64,000 nt of DNA from Fibrella rubiginis (GTDB lineage: Bacteria; Bacteroidota; Bacteroidia; Cytophagales; Spirosomataceae), in the NCBI RefSeq assembly GCF_017353185.1, contig NZ_JAFMYV010000003.1, positions 62,001-126,000 of the forward strand, in the 5' to 3' direction. Shown here piece by piece: positions 1 through 6,825 of the stretch. Numbering within the stretch: the first letter of the stretch is position 1; every line of letters starts with the position of its first letter. A model generated the notes under the pieces. That model was not told the origin of the DNA. It made no database searches and saw nothing but the letters and a program-made list of their open reading frames with translations. The translations under genes and the position numbers were made by a program.

Positions 1-1107
1 GCGGAGCGAATCGGCGATTTTGCCCGCGCTGCCGTCGGCGTTGCGGTGGCTATAGTCGATGGCCTGAATGCACCGTCCGCTGGGGATGTAGTATTTAGCC
101 GTGGTGATCTTCATCCGCGTACCAAACGACAGGGGCCGCGTGGTCTGCACCAGGCCCTTGCCATACGTCCGCTGGCCAATCAGAACACCCCGGTCGTAGT
201 CCTGGATCACGCCCGACACGATCTCGGCTGCCGAGGCCGAGTGGTTGTTGGTCAGCACGATTACGGGCATGTCGGTATCCAACGCGGGCGAGAGCGCGGC
301 GTAGGACTTGTTCCACTCGGTCACCTTTCCCTTCGTCGTCACCACCTCCGACCCTCTGGGGATAAAGATGTTAGAGATATCAATAGCCTGATCGAGCAGC
401 CCGCCGGGATTTTCGCGCAGGTCGAGCACGAGCTTTTTCATTCCCTTACCCTTCAGGTCCTGATACGCCGCCCTCACTTCGCGGCCTGCCGCCGCCATAA
501 AATCTTTCAGGTCGATGTAGCCTACCTCGTCGTTGAGCATACCGTGATAGGGCACGTTGGTCATCTTCACCACGTCGCGCATCACCGACACGTCGATGGG
601 GTCTTTCTGGCCGAACCGTTTTACGGTCAGCTTCACGGCCGTACCTGTTTGCCCACGCAGGAGCTTGCTGGGGTCTACGTCGCGACGAGCCTTGATGTCG
701 ACTCCGTCAATTTTCACGATCTCATCACCGATCTGAAGGCCTGATTTTTCGGCGGGGGTACCTTCATACAGCATCATCACGATGCTCTTGTCCTGCCGCG
801 ACCCAATCATGGCCCCGATGCCGTTGTAACGGCCCGTAGTCATGGTCATGTAATCTTCGATATCGTCTTCGGCGTAGAAGTTCGTGTACGGATCGAGCGA
901 TTTCAGCATGGCGTCGATGCTCGTTTTCACCATCCGGTTGGGGTTCACCTCGTCTACATAATACATGTTCAGTTCTTTGAACATGGTGGCGTAGATGTCG
1001 AGGTTGCGGGCGATCTCGAAAAAGCGGTCGTCCTGTTTATAGGCCGTCAGGCCGCCCGCAACGAGCAGCGCCGAGGCACCGAGTATAATCTTTTTGCGGA
1101 GCTTCAT
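1..1107 (-). CDS. S41 family C-terminal processing peptidase (3' end outside window)
   Basis: The reverse frame is open from an ATG at 1107 to the window edge (369 codons, no stop), so the C-terminus is missing. A short hydrophobic N-terminus (about residues 7-22) suggests membrane anchoring or export to the periplasm. A PDZ domain follows at about residues 93-170 (GIGAMIGS, SGLQIGDEIVKIDG). The S41 core has NNHSASAAE (nucleophile serine near 292) and TYGKGLVQ (general-base lysine near 317), so both catalytic residues are present. Members of the family are Ser/Lys proteases that trim or degrade periplasmic proteins from their C-terminus. The gene lies downstream of rnpA on the same strand; one arm of a dispersed inverted repeat ends six bases before its start codon. 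The family is certain, the substrate unknown. Confidence 0.93.
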   Translation of the reverse strand, partial: MKLRKKIILGASALLVAGGLTAYKQDDRFFEIARNLDIYATMFKELNMYYVDEVNPNRMVKTSIDAMLKSLDPYTNFYAEDDIEDYMTMTTGRYNGIGAMIGSRQDKSIVMMLYEGTPAEKSGLQIGDEIVKIDGVDIKARRDVDPSKLLRGQTGTAVKLTVKRFGQKDPIDVSVMRDVVKMTNVPYHGMLNDEVGYIDLKDFMAAAGREVRAAYQDLKGKGMKKLVLDLRENPGGLLDQAIDISNIFIPRGSEVVTTKGKVTEWNKSYAALSPALDTDMPVIVLTNNHSASAAEIVSGVIQDYDRGVLIGQRTYGKGLVQTTRPLSFGTRMKITTAKYYIPSGRCIQAIDYSHRNADGSAGKIADSLR

Positions 1108-1112
1108 AACCT

Positions 1113-1241
1113 AATGTACAATGTATAATGAACAATGTACAATGCAGTTTGCAGATGTGGCTCTGCTTGAACACAGTACAATCTTACGCGAGGCTGACAA
1201 TCGGTAACGCATTGTACATTGTTCATTATGCATTGTACATT
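1113..1241. repeat. Paired inverted repeat, ATTGTACAT family, copy 1
   Basis: Arms 1113-1145 and 1209-1241 are 33 bases each and are reverse complements with one mismatch; the spacer is 63 bases. The core reads ATTGTACATTGTTCATTAT, which recurs at 13,428-13,550 and, in decayed form, at 19,560-19,730. The right arm overlaps the end of rnpA and provides its last codons and its TAA stop. The left arm ends just before the S41 peptidase start. The size suits a MITE-like or REP-like element, but no transposase is linked to it here. Confidence 0.85.
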
Positions 1242-1690
1242 CTCTTCAAGGCTAATTTCATACCTTTTTCTATCTCTTCAAACGAAATCTTAGCCTTGGC
1301 GGTATAGAGAAACGCGATAGAAGCAGGCGGGGACGTTAGCGTATGCTTATGGAGCCGGTAAGCCTCCCGAAGGCGCCGACGAATGGCATTGCGGTCAACG
1401 GCTTTTTTAAACGTCCGTTTGGGTACGCTAAATAGCACCTGGCACGTATCTGCCTGCGGTGGGGCCGTTTCGAGCGTGATCTCTTTGGCAGTGCCGTCTG
1501 TTGGTAATACTGACGTAGGCTGCCGAAAATAGATGACCCGGAATGGAAACAAGTAAAATGTCTCTGGCGGCACCGTAGACCCACTTTTCACCCGTATCGG
1601 AGTCGGCTCACCTGGTTTTGGCCGGTGAAACAACTGGTCAATGACCTTCTTGCTGGTCAGCCGTTCGGTTTTGGGGAAGGTGAAGCGCAT
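1226..1690 (-). CDS. rnpA: Ribonuclease P protein component
   Basis: The protein subunit of RNase P, which helps the catalytic RNA remove 5' leaders from pre-tRNAs. The ATG at 1690 gives 154 residues beginning MRFTFPKTERL; an upstream in-frame extension to 1729 is coded by a hairpin and lacks family resemblance, so it was rejected. The basic signature KKAVDRNAIRRRLREAYR is in the expected C-terminal half. The protein is longer than the usual 110-130 residues because of a polar central insertion (about residues 60-85), a common trait in Bacteroidota. rpmH lies upstream on the same strand, the classic rpmH-rnpA order. The last few codons (RMYNA) and the stop are coded by a dispersed repeat arm. 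Confidence 0.93.
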   Translation of the reverse strand: MRFTFPKTERLTSKKVIDQLFHRPKPGEPTPIRVKSGSTVPPETFYLFPFRVIYFRQPTSVLPTDGTAKEITLETAPPQADTCQVLFSVPKRTFKKAVDRNAIRRRLREAYRLHKHTLTSPPASIAFLYTAKAKISFEEIEKGMKLALKRMYNA

Positions 1691-1724
1691 GGATACTGTT
1701 TGTGAAAACTGGTCTGCCAAACAT

Positions 1725-1790
1725 GCCAAACACTAAGAGGCGTTACCAAATCACGAAGCAGTGACTCGATAACGCCTCTTAGTGTTTGGC
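1725..1790. repeat. Perfect 21-bp inverted repeat between rpmH and rnpA
   Basis: Arms 1725-1745 and 1770-1790 are exact reverse complements (GCCAAACACTAAGAGGCGTTA), separated by 24 bases. On the minus strand it sits between the rpmH stop and the rnpA start, so the transcript would form a strong hairpin there. No T-run follows, so an intrinsic terminator is less likely than an mRNA-processing or attenuation hairpin, or an inserted palindrome. Confidence 0.8.
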
Positions 1791-1836
1791 GGCTCAAACG
1801 CAAAGGGTTGCCGCACCGGCGAACCGGTCTCTGGAG

Positions 1837-2004
1837 TTACATCTTAAACCGGTTGCCTTTTTTCTCGTCCGAAACGGTCAGTTTCCAACGGCCTTTGGCG
1901 CGGCGGCGGGCCAATACATTCTGCCCGTTGGGCGTCGACATCCGCTCGCGGAAGCCGTGCTTATTGCGGCGCTTGCGGTTAGATGGTTGATACGTTCTTT
2001 TCAT
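1837..2004 (-). CDS. rpmH: 50S ribosomal protein L34
   Basis: A 55-residue, very basic protein beginning [20 protein letters not shown] with the L34 signature ([14 protein letters not shown]). It is a structural protein of the large ribosomal subunit. The ATG at 2004 is chosen over longer upstream ORF starts because it starts exactly at the conserved MKRTYQPS. A -7 element and a -33 element with good spacing lie 42 bases upstream. The gene leads into rnpA on the same strand. The C-terminus ([15 protein letters not shown]) is longer than the enterobacterial form, as is usual in Bacteroidota. Confidence 0.97.
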   Translation of the reverse strand: MKRTYQPSNRKRRNKHGFRERMSTPNGQNVLARRRAKGRWKLTVSDEKKGNRFKM

Positions 2005-2045
2005 TGTATGATTCGGTAAATATGCCTGTTCCTGAATTGAGTGCG

Positions 2046-2077
2046 CAAAAATAGCAGATTGAATCGAGAAGGCAAAA
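2046..2077 (-). promoter_or_regulatory. rpmH promoter (Bacteroidota -7/-33)
   Basis: On the minus strand a TATTTTTG -7 element (2046-2053) fits the TAnnTTTG consensus and a TTTTG -33 element lies at 2073-2077, with 19 bases between them. The -7 box ends 42 bases before the rpmH start codon. Confidence 0.75.
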
Positions 2078-2098
2078 CAGAGGCTTAACTGTTTGTGC

Positions 2099-2168
2099 GT
2101 TTGTCCGTTTGGTTGTTGGTCTGTTGAGCAGATAACAGACAAACACACCAACAACCAAACGGACAAAC
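2099..2168. repeat. Perfect 22-bp inverted repeat in the rpmH/pyk divergent region
   Basis: Arms 2099-2120 and 2147-2168 (GTTTGTCCGTTTGGTTGTTGGT) are exact reverse complements around a 26-base centre. Nested inside is a second hairpin with arms 2119-2125 and 2134-2140. The structure lies between the two divergent promoters: its right arm ends two bases before the pyk -7 box. It could be a regulatory site or an inserted palindrome. Confidence 0.8.
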
Positions 2169-2170
2169 CG

Positions 2171-2178
2171 TATTTTTG
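2171..2178 (+). promoter_or_regulatory. pyk -7 promoter element
   Basis: TATTTTTG matches the Bacteroidota -7 consensus TAnnTTTG, 41 bases before the pyk ATG, at nearly the same distance as the identical box before rpmH on the other strand. No clear TTTG -33 box is visible; the -33 position falls in the palindrome arm. Confidence 0.6.
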
Positions 2179-2219
2179 CGGACGATACGTTCAGCATCAG
2201 CCCTTTCTTCAGTTACTCC

Positions 2220-3659
2220 ATGTTTAAACGAACAAAGATTGTTGCCACCGTTGGTCCGGCTTCAGACACCAAAGACCAGCTGTTGGCCCTTGCCCACGCG
2301 GGCGTCAACGTATTCCGGCTTAACTTTTCGCACGGCACCCACGAAGACCACCTGCAACGGTTGACCCGCATCCGCGAAATCAACGAAGAGCATAACATGA
2401 ATCTCTGCGTGTTGCAGGATTTACAGGGTCCCAAAATTCGCATTGGGGCCGTAGAAGACCCCGTCAATGGCGTTCAGATTGTAGCCGGGCAGCAACTGGT
2501 GTTTACCAACGACGAAATGATTGGCACGGCCAACCGCGTCAGCACACCTTATAAAGGGATGTACCGCGACGTGCGCCCCGGCGAACGTATCTTGCTGGAT
2601 GACGGAAAATTAGAAGTAAAAGTGGTAGGCGTCGATGGTACCGACGTCATTACCGAAGTGGTGTACGGCGGGCCGATGAAGTCGAAAAAAGGGGTAAACC
2701 TGCCTAACACGAAAGTGTCGATGCCCTCGGTGACGGAAAAAGACTGGGCCGATCTTGATTTCGGACTGGAACACGACGTGGAGTGGATTGCCCTCTCGTT
2801 TGTGCGGGAAGCCCAGGAGATTCTGGAGATCAAAGACTACATCGCCTCGAAGGGCAAGCTGGCCCGCGTAGTTGCCAAGATCGAGAAGCCCGAAGCCATC
2901 GCTAACATCGACGAGATTATTGCCGCCACCGACGCCATCATGGTGGCCCGTGGTGATCTGGGTGTGGAACTCCCCGCCGAAGAGGTGCCCATGATTCAGA
3001 AAATGCTGGTGGAAAAATGCAACCGGGCCGCCAAGCCCGTGATTGTGGCCACGCAGATGCTGGAAAGCATGATCGATGCCCCCCGCCCCACCCGCGCTGA
3101 AATCAACGACGTGGCCAACTCGGTGCTCGACGGTGCCGACGCGGTGATGCTCTCAGCCGAAACAGCGTCGGGCAAATACCCTGTGCTGGCGGTTGAAAAT
3201 ATGTCGGCCACGATTCGAAACGTAGAGGCCAGCACCGACAAGATCTATTACCGCTACCACACGCAGGTGAATGATTTTCCGAGCGAAAACGTGCTGAACG
3301 ACAATGTGGTGATGAGCGCCTGCCGCCTTGCCCGCGACACCCACGCCAAAGCCGTTATTGGCATTACCACGTCGGGCTACACGGCGGTACGGCTGAGCCA
3401 CCACCGGCCTAAAGCGAGCATTTTCGTGTTCTCGCCCGATGCCCGCCTGCGCAACGTGCTGGGTCTGTATTGGGGCGTACAGGTGATTCCCTTCACGCCC
3501 CAAACCGACATCACCGTCGATCAGACCGTTGAGAGCATCAAGCAAACCCTCATTGCCCAGGGCTCGCTCGAATCAGGCGATATTTTCATTAACACCCTGA
3601 GCATGCCTCTGTCTCAGCAACGCAAAACCAACACCGTCAAGCTCAGCATTGTGGATTGA
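2220..3659 (+). CDS. pyk: Pyruvate kinase
   Basis: Catalyses transfer of phosphate from phosphoenolpyruvate to ADP, the last step of glycolysis, in the cytoplasm. The 479-residue product has full family length. The N-terminus (TKIVATVGPAS, VFRLNFSHG) and the barrel motifs (VVAKIEKPEA, MVARGDLGVELP, ATQMLESM, PTRAEINDVANSVLDGADAVMLS) hold the metal- and substrate-binding residues. The gene diverges from rpmH and ends in a strong terminator. Its last part is duplicated as a decayed copy about 1.1 kb downstream, with a toxin-antitoxin pair between the two. Confidence 0.97.
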   Translation: MFKRTKIVATVGPASDTKDQLLALAHAGVNVFRLNFSHGTHEDHLQRLTRIREINEEHNMNLCVLQDLQGPKIRIGAVEDPVNGVQIVAGQQLVFTNDEMIGTANRVSTPYKGMYRDVRPGERILLDDGKLEVKVVGVDGTDVITEVVYGGPMKSKKGVNLPNTKVSMPSVTEKDWADLDFGLEHDVEWIALSFVREAQEILEIKDYIASKGKLARVVAKIEKPEAIANIDEIIAATDAIMVARGDLGVELPAEEVPMIQKMLVEKCNRAAKPVIVATQMLESMIDAPRPTRAEINDVANSVLDGADAVMLSAETASGKYPVLAVENMSATIRNVEASTDKIYYRYHTQVNDFPSENVLNDNVVMSACRLARDTHAKAVIGITTSGYTAVRLSHHRPKASIFVFSPDARLRNVLGLYWGVQVIPFTPQTDITVDQTVESIKQTLIAQGSLESGDIFINTLSMPLSQQRKTNTVKLSIVD

Positions 3660-3665
3660 CCTACC

Positions 3666-3728
3666 ATTCGTTGTATTCTAAAAAGGCCCCGCAGATTGTC
3701 TGCGGGGCCTTTTTAGAATACAACGAAT
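3666..3728. terminator. Intrinsic terminator shared by pyk and the toxin operon
   Basis: A perfect 30-bp stem (3666-3695 and 3699-3728) with a 3-base loop; the GC-rich centre GGCCCCGCAGA is flanked by A5 and T5 runs, so it can work on both strands between convergent pyk and the PIN toxin gene. Confidence 0.9.
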
Positions 3729-3733
3729 GATGC

Positions 3734-4216
3734 CTAGGCTGATTCTCCTGCCAGTTGCAGGACGCATTTGTATAATGTTGGATGAATACGAAATCCCGCT
3801 TTCGCCCGTAAATCCATTAACAGCGGTTCTACTGCTACGATATAGCCAGCCTGCTTTGCCTGAATTAAAACCCCGAGCAATCCGACGATCCGCAAACCAA
3901 GCAACTCAGCTTCGTGGCGACCTTTCAACTCATCAATGATCAGGTAGTCGGCTCTCAACTCAACAGCTAATGCAATAGCCTCGGCTTCGCCGGGATCTAG
4001 TTCCGCTGCAAGTTTGGCAACAAGGTCTAACTGGTTTGGTACTTCTACTACCAACCAGGGCTCACTGTCAATCAACAACTGTTGGTATGGTAATTCACTA
4101 AGTTCATCGTAGACCGTCTGGGGCATAACAACCTGCCCGAAAACCTGCCTCAACAGCGCTAGTTGGCCAATTTGAAGGAGATTCGTAATAGGCGACGTAT
4201 CACTAACAACCAGCAT
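3734..4216 (-). CDS. DUF3368 PIN-like toxin
   Basis: The 160-residue protein has the PIN-fold layout of DUF3368 proteins: an N-terminal VVSDTSPITNL with the first acidic residue, a central LDPGEAEAIALA, and YLIIDELKGRHEAELLGL with further acidic metal ligands. PIN toxins are Mg-dependent ribonucleases, usually held in check by a cognate antitoxin. The start codon directly abuts the stop of the upstream UPF0175 gene, which fits a two-gene toxin-antitoxin operon. The pair lies between pyk and a degraded copy of the pyk 3' end, so it was probably acquired. RNase activity is inferred from the family. Confidence 0.85.
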   Translation of the reverse strand: MLVVSDTSPITNLLQIGQLALLRQVFGQVVMPQTVYDELSELPYQQLLIDSEPWLVVEVPNQLDLVAKLAAELDPGEAEAIALAVELRADYLIIDELKGRHEAELLGLRIVGLLGVLIQAKQAGYIVAVEPLLMDLRAKAGFRIHPTLYKCVLQLAGESA

Positions 4217-4453
4217 TTAGATCATCTTCAGGTTTTTCATGTCTTTTTCCAGATCATCAACCCCGAACTGAATGACAATGTCTCGATTAGCCAGTTCATG
4301 CTGGAAGGTGAGCAAATCCATACCTGCTAAACGCCGGGCCTGTCCAAGTGTGAGCCGACGGTGTTCATAGAGATAGGCGGCGAGGTCGGTACGCAACTCG
4401 TTGGGTGCTAGATGTGCCTGTTCAATGAGTTCGTCAGGAATAGTAATAGTCAT
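4217..4453 (-). CDS. UPF0175 family antitoxin
   Basis: This 78-residue protein matches the UPF0175 family often encoded beside DUF3368 PIN toxins: MTITIPDELIEQ, a helix with LRTDLAAYLYEHRRLTLGQAR, then LAGMDLLTFQHELANRDI. The middle resembles a helix-turn-helix and may bind the operon's own promoter. Its stop codon directly abuts the toxin ATG, so translation is probably coupled. A TATATTTG -7 box lies upstream. Confidence 0.85.
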   Translation of the reverse strand: MTITIPDELIEQAHLAPNELRTDLAAYLYEHRRLTLGQARRLAGMDLLTFQHELANRDIVIQFGVDDLEKDMKNLKMI

Positions 4454-4489
4454 AGTAAGCGTCTGGATACAGGCTGATTATGAATTGAT

Positions 4490-4497
4490 CAAATATA
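4490..4497 (-). promoter_or_regulatory. -7 promoter element of the toxin-antitoxin operon
   Basis: On the minus strand TATATTTG matches TAnnTTTG, 36 bases before the antitoxin ATG. No convincing -33 element was found. Confidence 0.5.
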
Positions 4498-4547
4498 CAA
4501 CCTTCAATAAGACGAATTGATCGCTGAGCTTTGAGTAGAACGGTCAG

Positions 4548-4754
4548 TAAAGTAAGGTCGGTTTATAGCGTACGGGCAGTTCCCTTTATCCGTAAACCAA
4601 CATTACGATTGATCGGACCGTCGAGAGCATCAAGAAAACCCCCATTGCCTAGGGCTCGCTTGAATTAAGCGATATGTTTATCAACTCCTAAGCATGCCCT
4701 TGTCTCAGCATGGCAAAACCAACACCGTCAAGCTCAGCATTGTGGATTGACCTA
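4548..4754 (+). pseudogene. Decayed duplicate of the pyk 3' end
   Basis: About 200 bases align with the end of pyk (about 3462-3663). Identity is moderate upstream, with in-frame stops such as TAG replacing CAG. The last 42 bases (4713-4754) are identical to 3622-3663, including the pyk stop codon. The similarity stops right after the stop codon. The two copies flank the pyk terminator and the toxin-antitoxin genes. The fragment cannot code for a working enzyme. Confidence 0.85.
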
Positions 4755-4787
4755 TTGACTTGAGCAGCCCGAGTTTTTGTCTTTCTC

Positions 4788-4830
4788 TATCCCCGTAAAT
4801 TTAAAGTTAAACTTTAAATTTACGGGGATA
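4788..4830. repeat. Perfect 20-bp AT-rich inverted repeat
   Basis: Arms 4788-4807 and 4811-4830 (TATCCCCGTAAATTTAAAGT) pair exactly around a TAA loop. It follows the pyk relic and lies 61 bases beyond the stop of the minus-strand Crp-like gene, so it may end that transcript, although there is no long T-run. Confidence 0.75.
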
Positions 4831-4891
4831 TGTTTGACCGTACACCTGCTACCGTACAATGTACTTTCAGTCTACTTTCGTTAGGCAATAT

Positions 4892-5497
4892 TCACAAAAC
4901 GGCTTTGCGCATCATTCGGTTGCGGAGACGACTGAGCGATTCGGGGCGGATGCCGAGGTACGAGGCAATGTAGTGTTGCGGTACACGCTCAACATAGTGC
5001 CGGTTGTCGGCCAGCGTCTTTTCGTACCGTTCCTCCGGGGTTTTCAGCAGCAGACTCGCCATTCGGTCGCCGAAACAGGTCAGCAGGTGTTCGGCGATGA
5101 GCCGACCGAAACGCTCGAATAGGGGGTGCCTCTGGTACATAGCCTGCATGTCGTTGTAGCCTAACACCAGCACCTCACCAGTTTCCATCGCCTCGATAGT
5201 CACCTCACTTGGCGACTGTCGAACAAAATCGGCGTAAGCACCTATCCAATCGTTTTCGAACGAAAAGTATGTGGTTACCTCCTCGCCGTCCATGGCCTTG
5301 TGGTAGCGAAATCCCCCGCGAACGACAAAAGCAATTTCCCGGCTAAGCTGCCCTTCGGCCACCAGCACGTCCCGTTTTTGATAGGTACGGTATTGAAGGC
5401 GCTGTTGCAGGTCGGTCCAGAGGGCTTCGTCGAGGGGTATCCATTGCAACATGGACATACGCAGGATATCAAGTTGCTCTTGCATAGTGTGAGGCAT
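4892..5497 (-). CDS. Crp/Fnr family transcriptional regulator
   Basis: This 201-residue protein has an N-terminal cyclic-nucleotide-binding-type beta barrel (about 30-115: KRDVLVAEGQLSREIAFVVRGGFRYHK) and a C-terminal helix-turn-helix (about 165-195: QHYIASYLGIRPESLSRLRNRM). No Fnr-type N-terminal cysteine cluster is seen, so it is not an oxygen-sensing FNR; many Bacteroidota members do not keep the cAMP-contacting residues, and the ligand is unknown. It diverges from the zinc-free oxidoreductase at 5581, which is its best candidate target. Confidence 0.88.
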   Translation of the reverse strand: MPHTMQEQLDILRMSMLQWIPLDEALWTDLQQRLQYRTYQKRDVLVAEGQLSREIAFVVRGGFRYHKAMDGEEVTTYFSFENDWIGAYADFVRQSPSEVTIEAMETGEVLVLGYNDMQAMYQRHPLFERFGRLIAEHLLTCFGDRMASLLLKTPEERYEKTLADNRHYVERVPQHYIASYLGIRPESLSRLRNRMMRKAVL

Positions 5498-5541
5498 CTA
5501 TTTCTTAACCATCGTCAACGAATTGGGCCTGGGCGCCCAGG

Positions 5542-5549
5542 TAGCTTTG
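5542..5549 (+). promoter_or_regulatory. -7 promoter element of the oxidoreductase gene
   Basis: TAGCTTTG fits TAnnTTTG and lies 31 bases before the ATG at 5581, in the gap shared with the divergent Crp-like gene. A TTG about 17 bases upstream could act as a weak -33 element. Confidence 0.5.
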
Positions 5550-5580
5550 TCGGGTAATTCAACAAAAACAAAGCAACAGC

Positions 5581-6660
5581 ATGAGCACAATCAGCGCAGT
5601 TCCCAGCACCCAGAACACTAGCCAGGCTACTTTCGTTAGCCAGCAGGTGGTATTCCCCCACATTGTTGAACCCGAAGAATTTATTCTCCAGCGCCACACC
5701 CTCCCCCACCCGGCGGCGGGGCAGGTGGTTGTTCAGGTCGAGGCCAGTGGTATTTCCTTCGCCGAACAGTCGATGCGCCGGGGACGGTATCCGGGCCAAC
5801 CGAAATTTCCGTTCACGCCGGGCTATGACCTTGTAGGCACGGTTGCCGCCGTTGGACCCGGTGTTGAAGCATCATTGATAGGCCAACGCGTGGCGGCTCT
5901 GACCAAAACCGGGGGTTGGGCCAGCTATGCCCTGCTTGCCGCCAGTGACCTGTTGCCCGTTCCTGTGGGTATTAACCCCGCCGATGCCGAGACACTGGTG
6001 GTGAACGGTATAACTGCCTGGCAAATGCTCCACCGCACGGCTAACGTTCGGCGGGGACAGACCATTCTGGTGCATGGTGCCAACGGCGGCGTGGGCAGCA
6101 TTTTAACGCAGCTGGCTCGTCACGCTGGTGTCCGGGTAATTGGCACGGCCTCGCCCCGGCACCACCACACCCTCCGGGCGCAGGGTGTAGCACCCGTTGA
6201 CTACAACGATGTAAACCTGGTTCAACGCGTTCGTGAACTTGCCCCCGACGGTATCGATGCGGCGTTTGACAATGTGGGTGGGGCGAGTGTAGATCGGTCG
6301 TTTAGCCTGCTTAAATCCGGGGGTACGCTGGTGTGCTATGCCATTGCCTCGGCCAAGAACAGTACGAAATCGATTGTGCCAAAATTCATTGCGCTACTGG
6401 CTAAACTGACCTGGTGGACTCTGATGCCCAACGGACGGAAAGTCGGTTTCTACAACATCCTGGCCGGGCGGGGTAGCAAGGCCTTTCAAACCCGCCTGCG
6501 CGACGACTTCGCCCAGCTGATGAACCTGCTGGCTGAAGAAGCAATCACCCCAAAAATAGCCGCCCGCTTTCCTTTGGAACAGATCACTGCAGCCATGCAA
6601 CTTGCTGAGTCGCGCACCGTTTATGGCAAAGTACTTTTGCTGCCTAAGCATGAGGAGTAG
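5581..6660 (+). CDS. Medium-chain NAD(P)-dependent dehydrogenase (quinone oxidoreductase/VAT-1-like)
   Basis: The 359-residue protein has the two-domain MDR fold: a GroES-like N-terminus (VVVQVEASGISFAEQSMRRG, GYDLVGTVAAVGPGV) and a Rossmann domain with the dinucleotide motif VHGANGGVGSILTQLA. The cysteine/histidine pattern of structural and catalytic zinc sites is missing, so it belongs with the zinc-independent quinone oxidoreductases that reduce quinones or enones with NADPH. The Crp-like regulator diverges from it, and a TAGCTTTG -7 box lies upstream. The physiological substrate cannot be told. Confidence 0.88.
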   Translation: MSTISAVPSTQNTSQATFVSQQVVFPHIVEPEEFILQRHTLPHPAAGQVVVQVEASGISFAEQSMRRGRYPGQPKFPFTPGYDLVGTVAAVGPGVEASLIGQRVAALTKTGGWASYALLAASDLLPVPVGINPADAETLVVNGITAWQMLHRTANVRRGQTILVHGANGGVGSILTQLARHAGVRVIGTASPRHHHTLRAQGVAPVDYNDVNLVQRVRELAPDGIDAAFDNVGGASVDRSFSLLKSGGTLVCYAIASAKNSTKSIVPKFIALLAKLTWWTLMPNGRKVGFYNILAGRGSKAFQTRLRDDFAQLMNLLAEEAITPKIAARFPLEQITAAMQLAESRTVYGKVLLLPKHEE

Positions 6661-6825
6661 GTTATGAAAGCCAAGCAATAATTGTATAGTATCTCAAAAT
6701 CCCTAGGCTCGGTAAATCCCACTTACTCACTAGACATGAAACTAATCGGTTTTTAACGGCGGTTGATACATACCGATGTCCGGCTTTTCCGGATGGCGAC
6801 AACTGAATACAAACCGCTTTATTCC

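Noticed and set aside
46..744. Long plus-strand frame opposite the S41 peptidase
   Set aside because: It is the mirror of a clear protease gene and has no family features.
1691..1729. N-terminal extension of rnpA
   Set aside because: It is coded by the 21-bp hairpin and is not like RnpA; the ATG at 1690 fits the family start.
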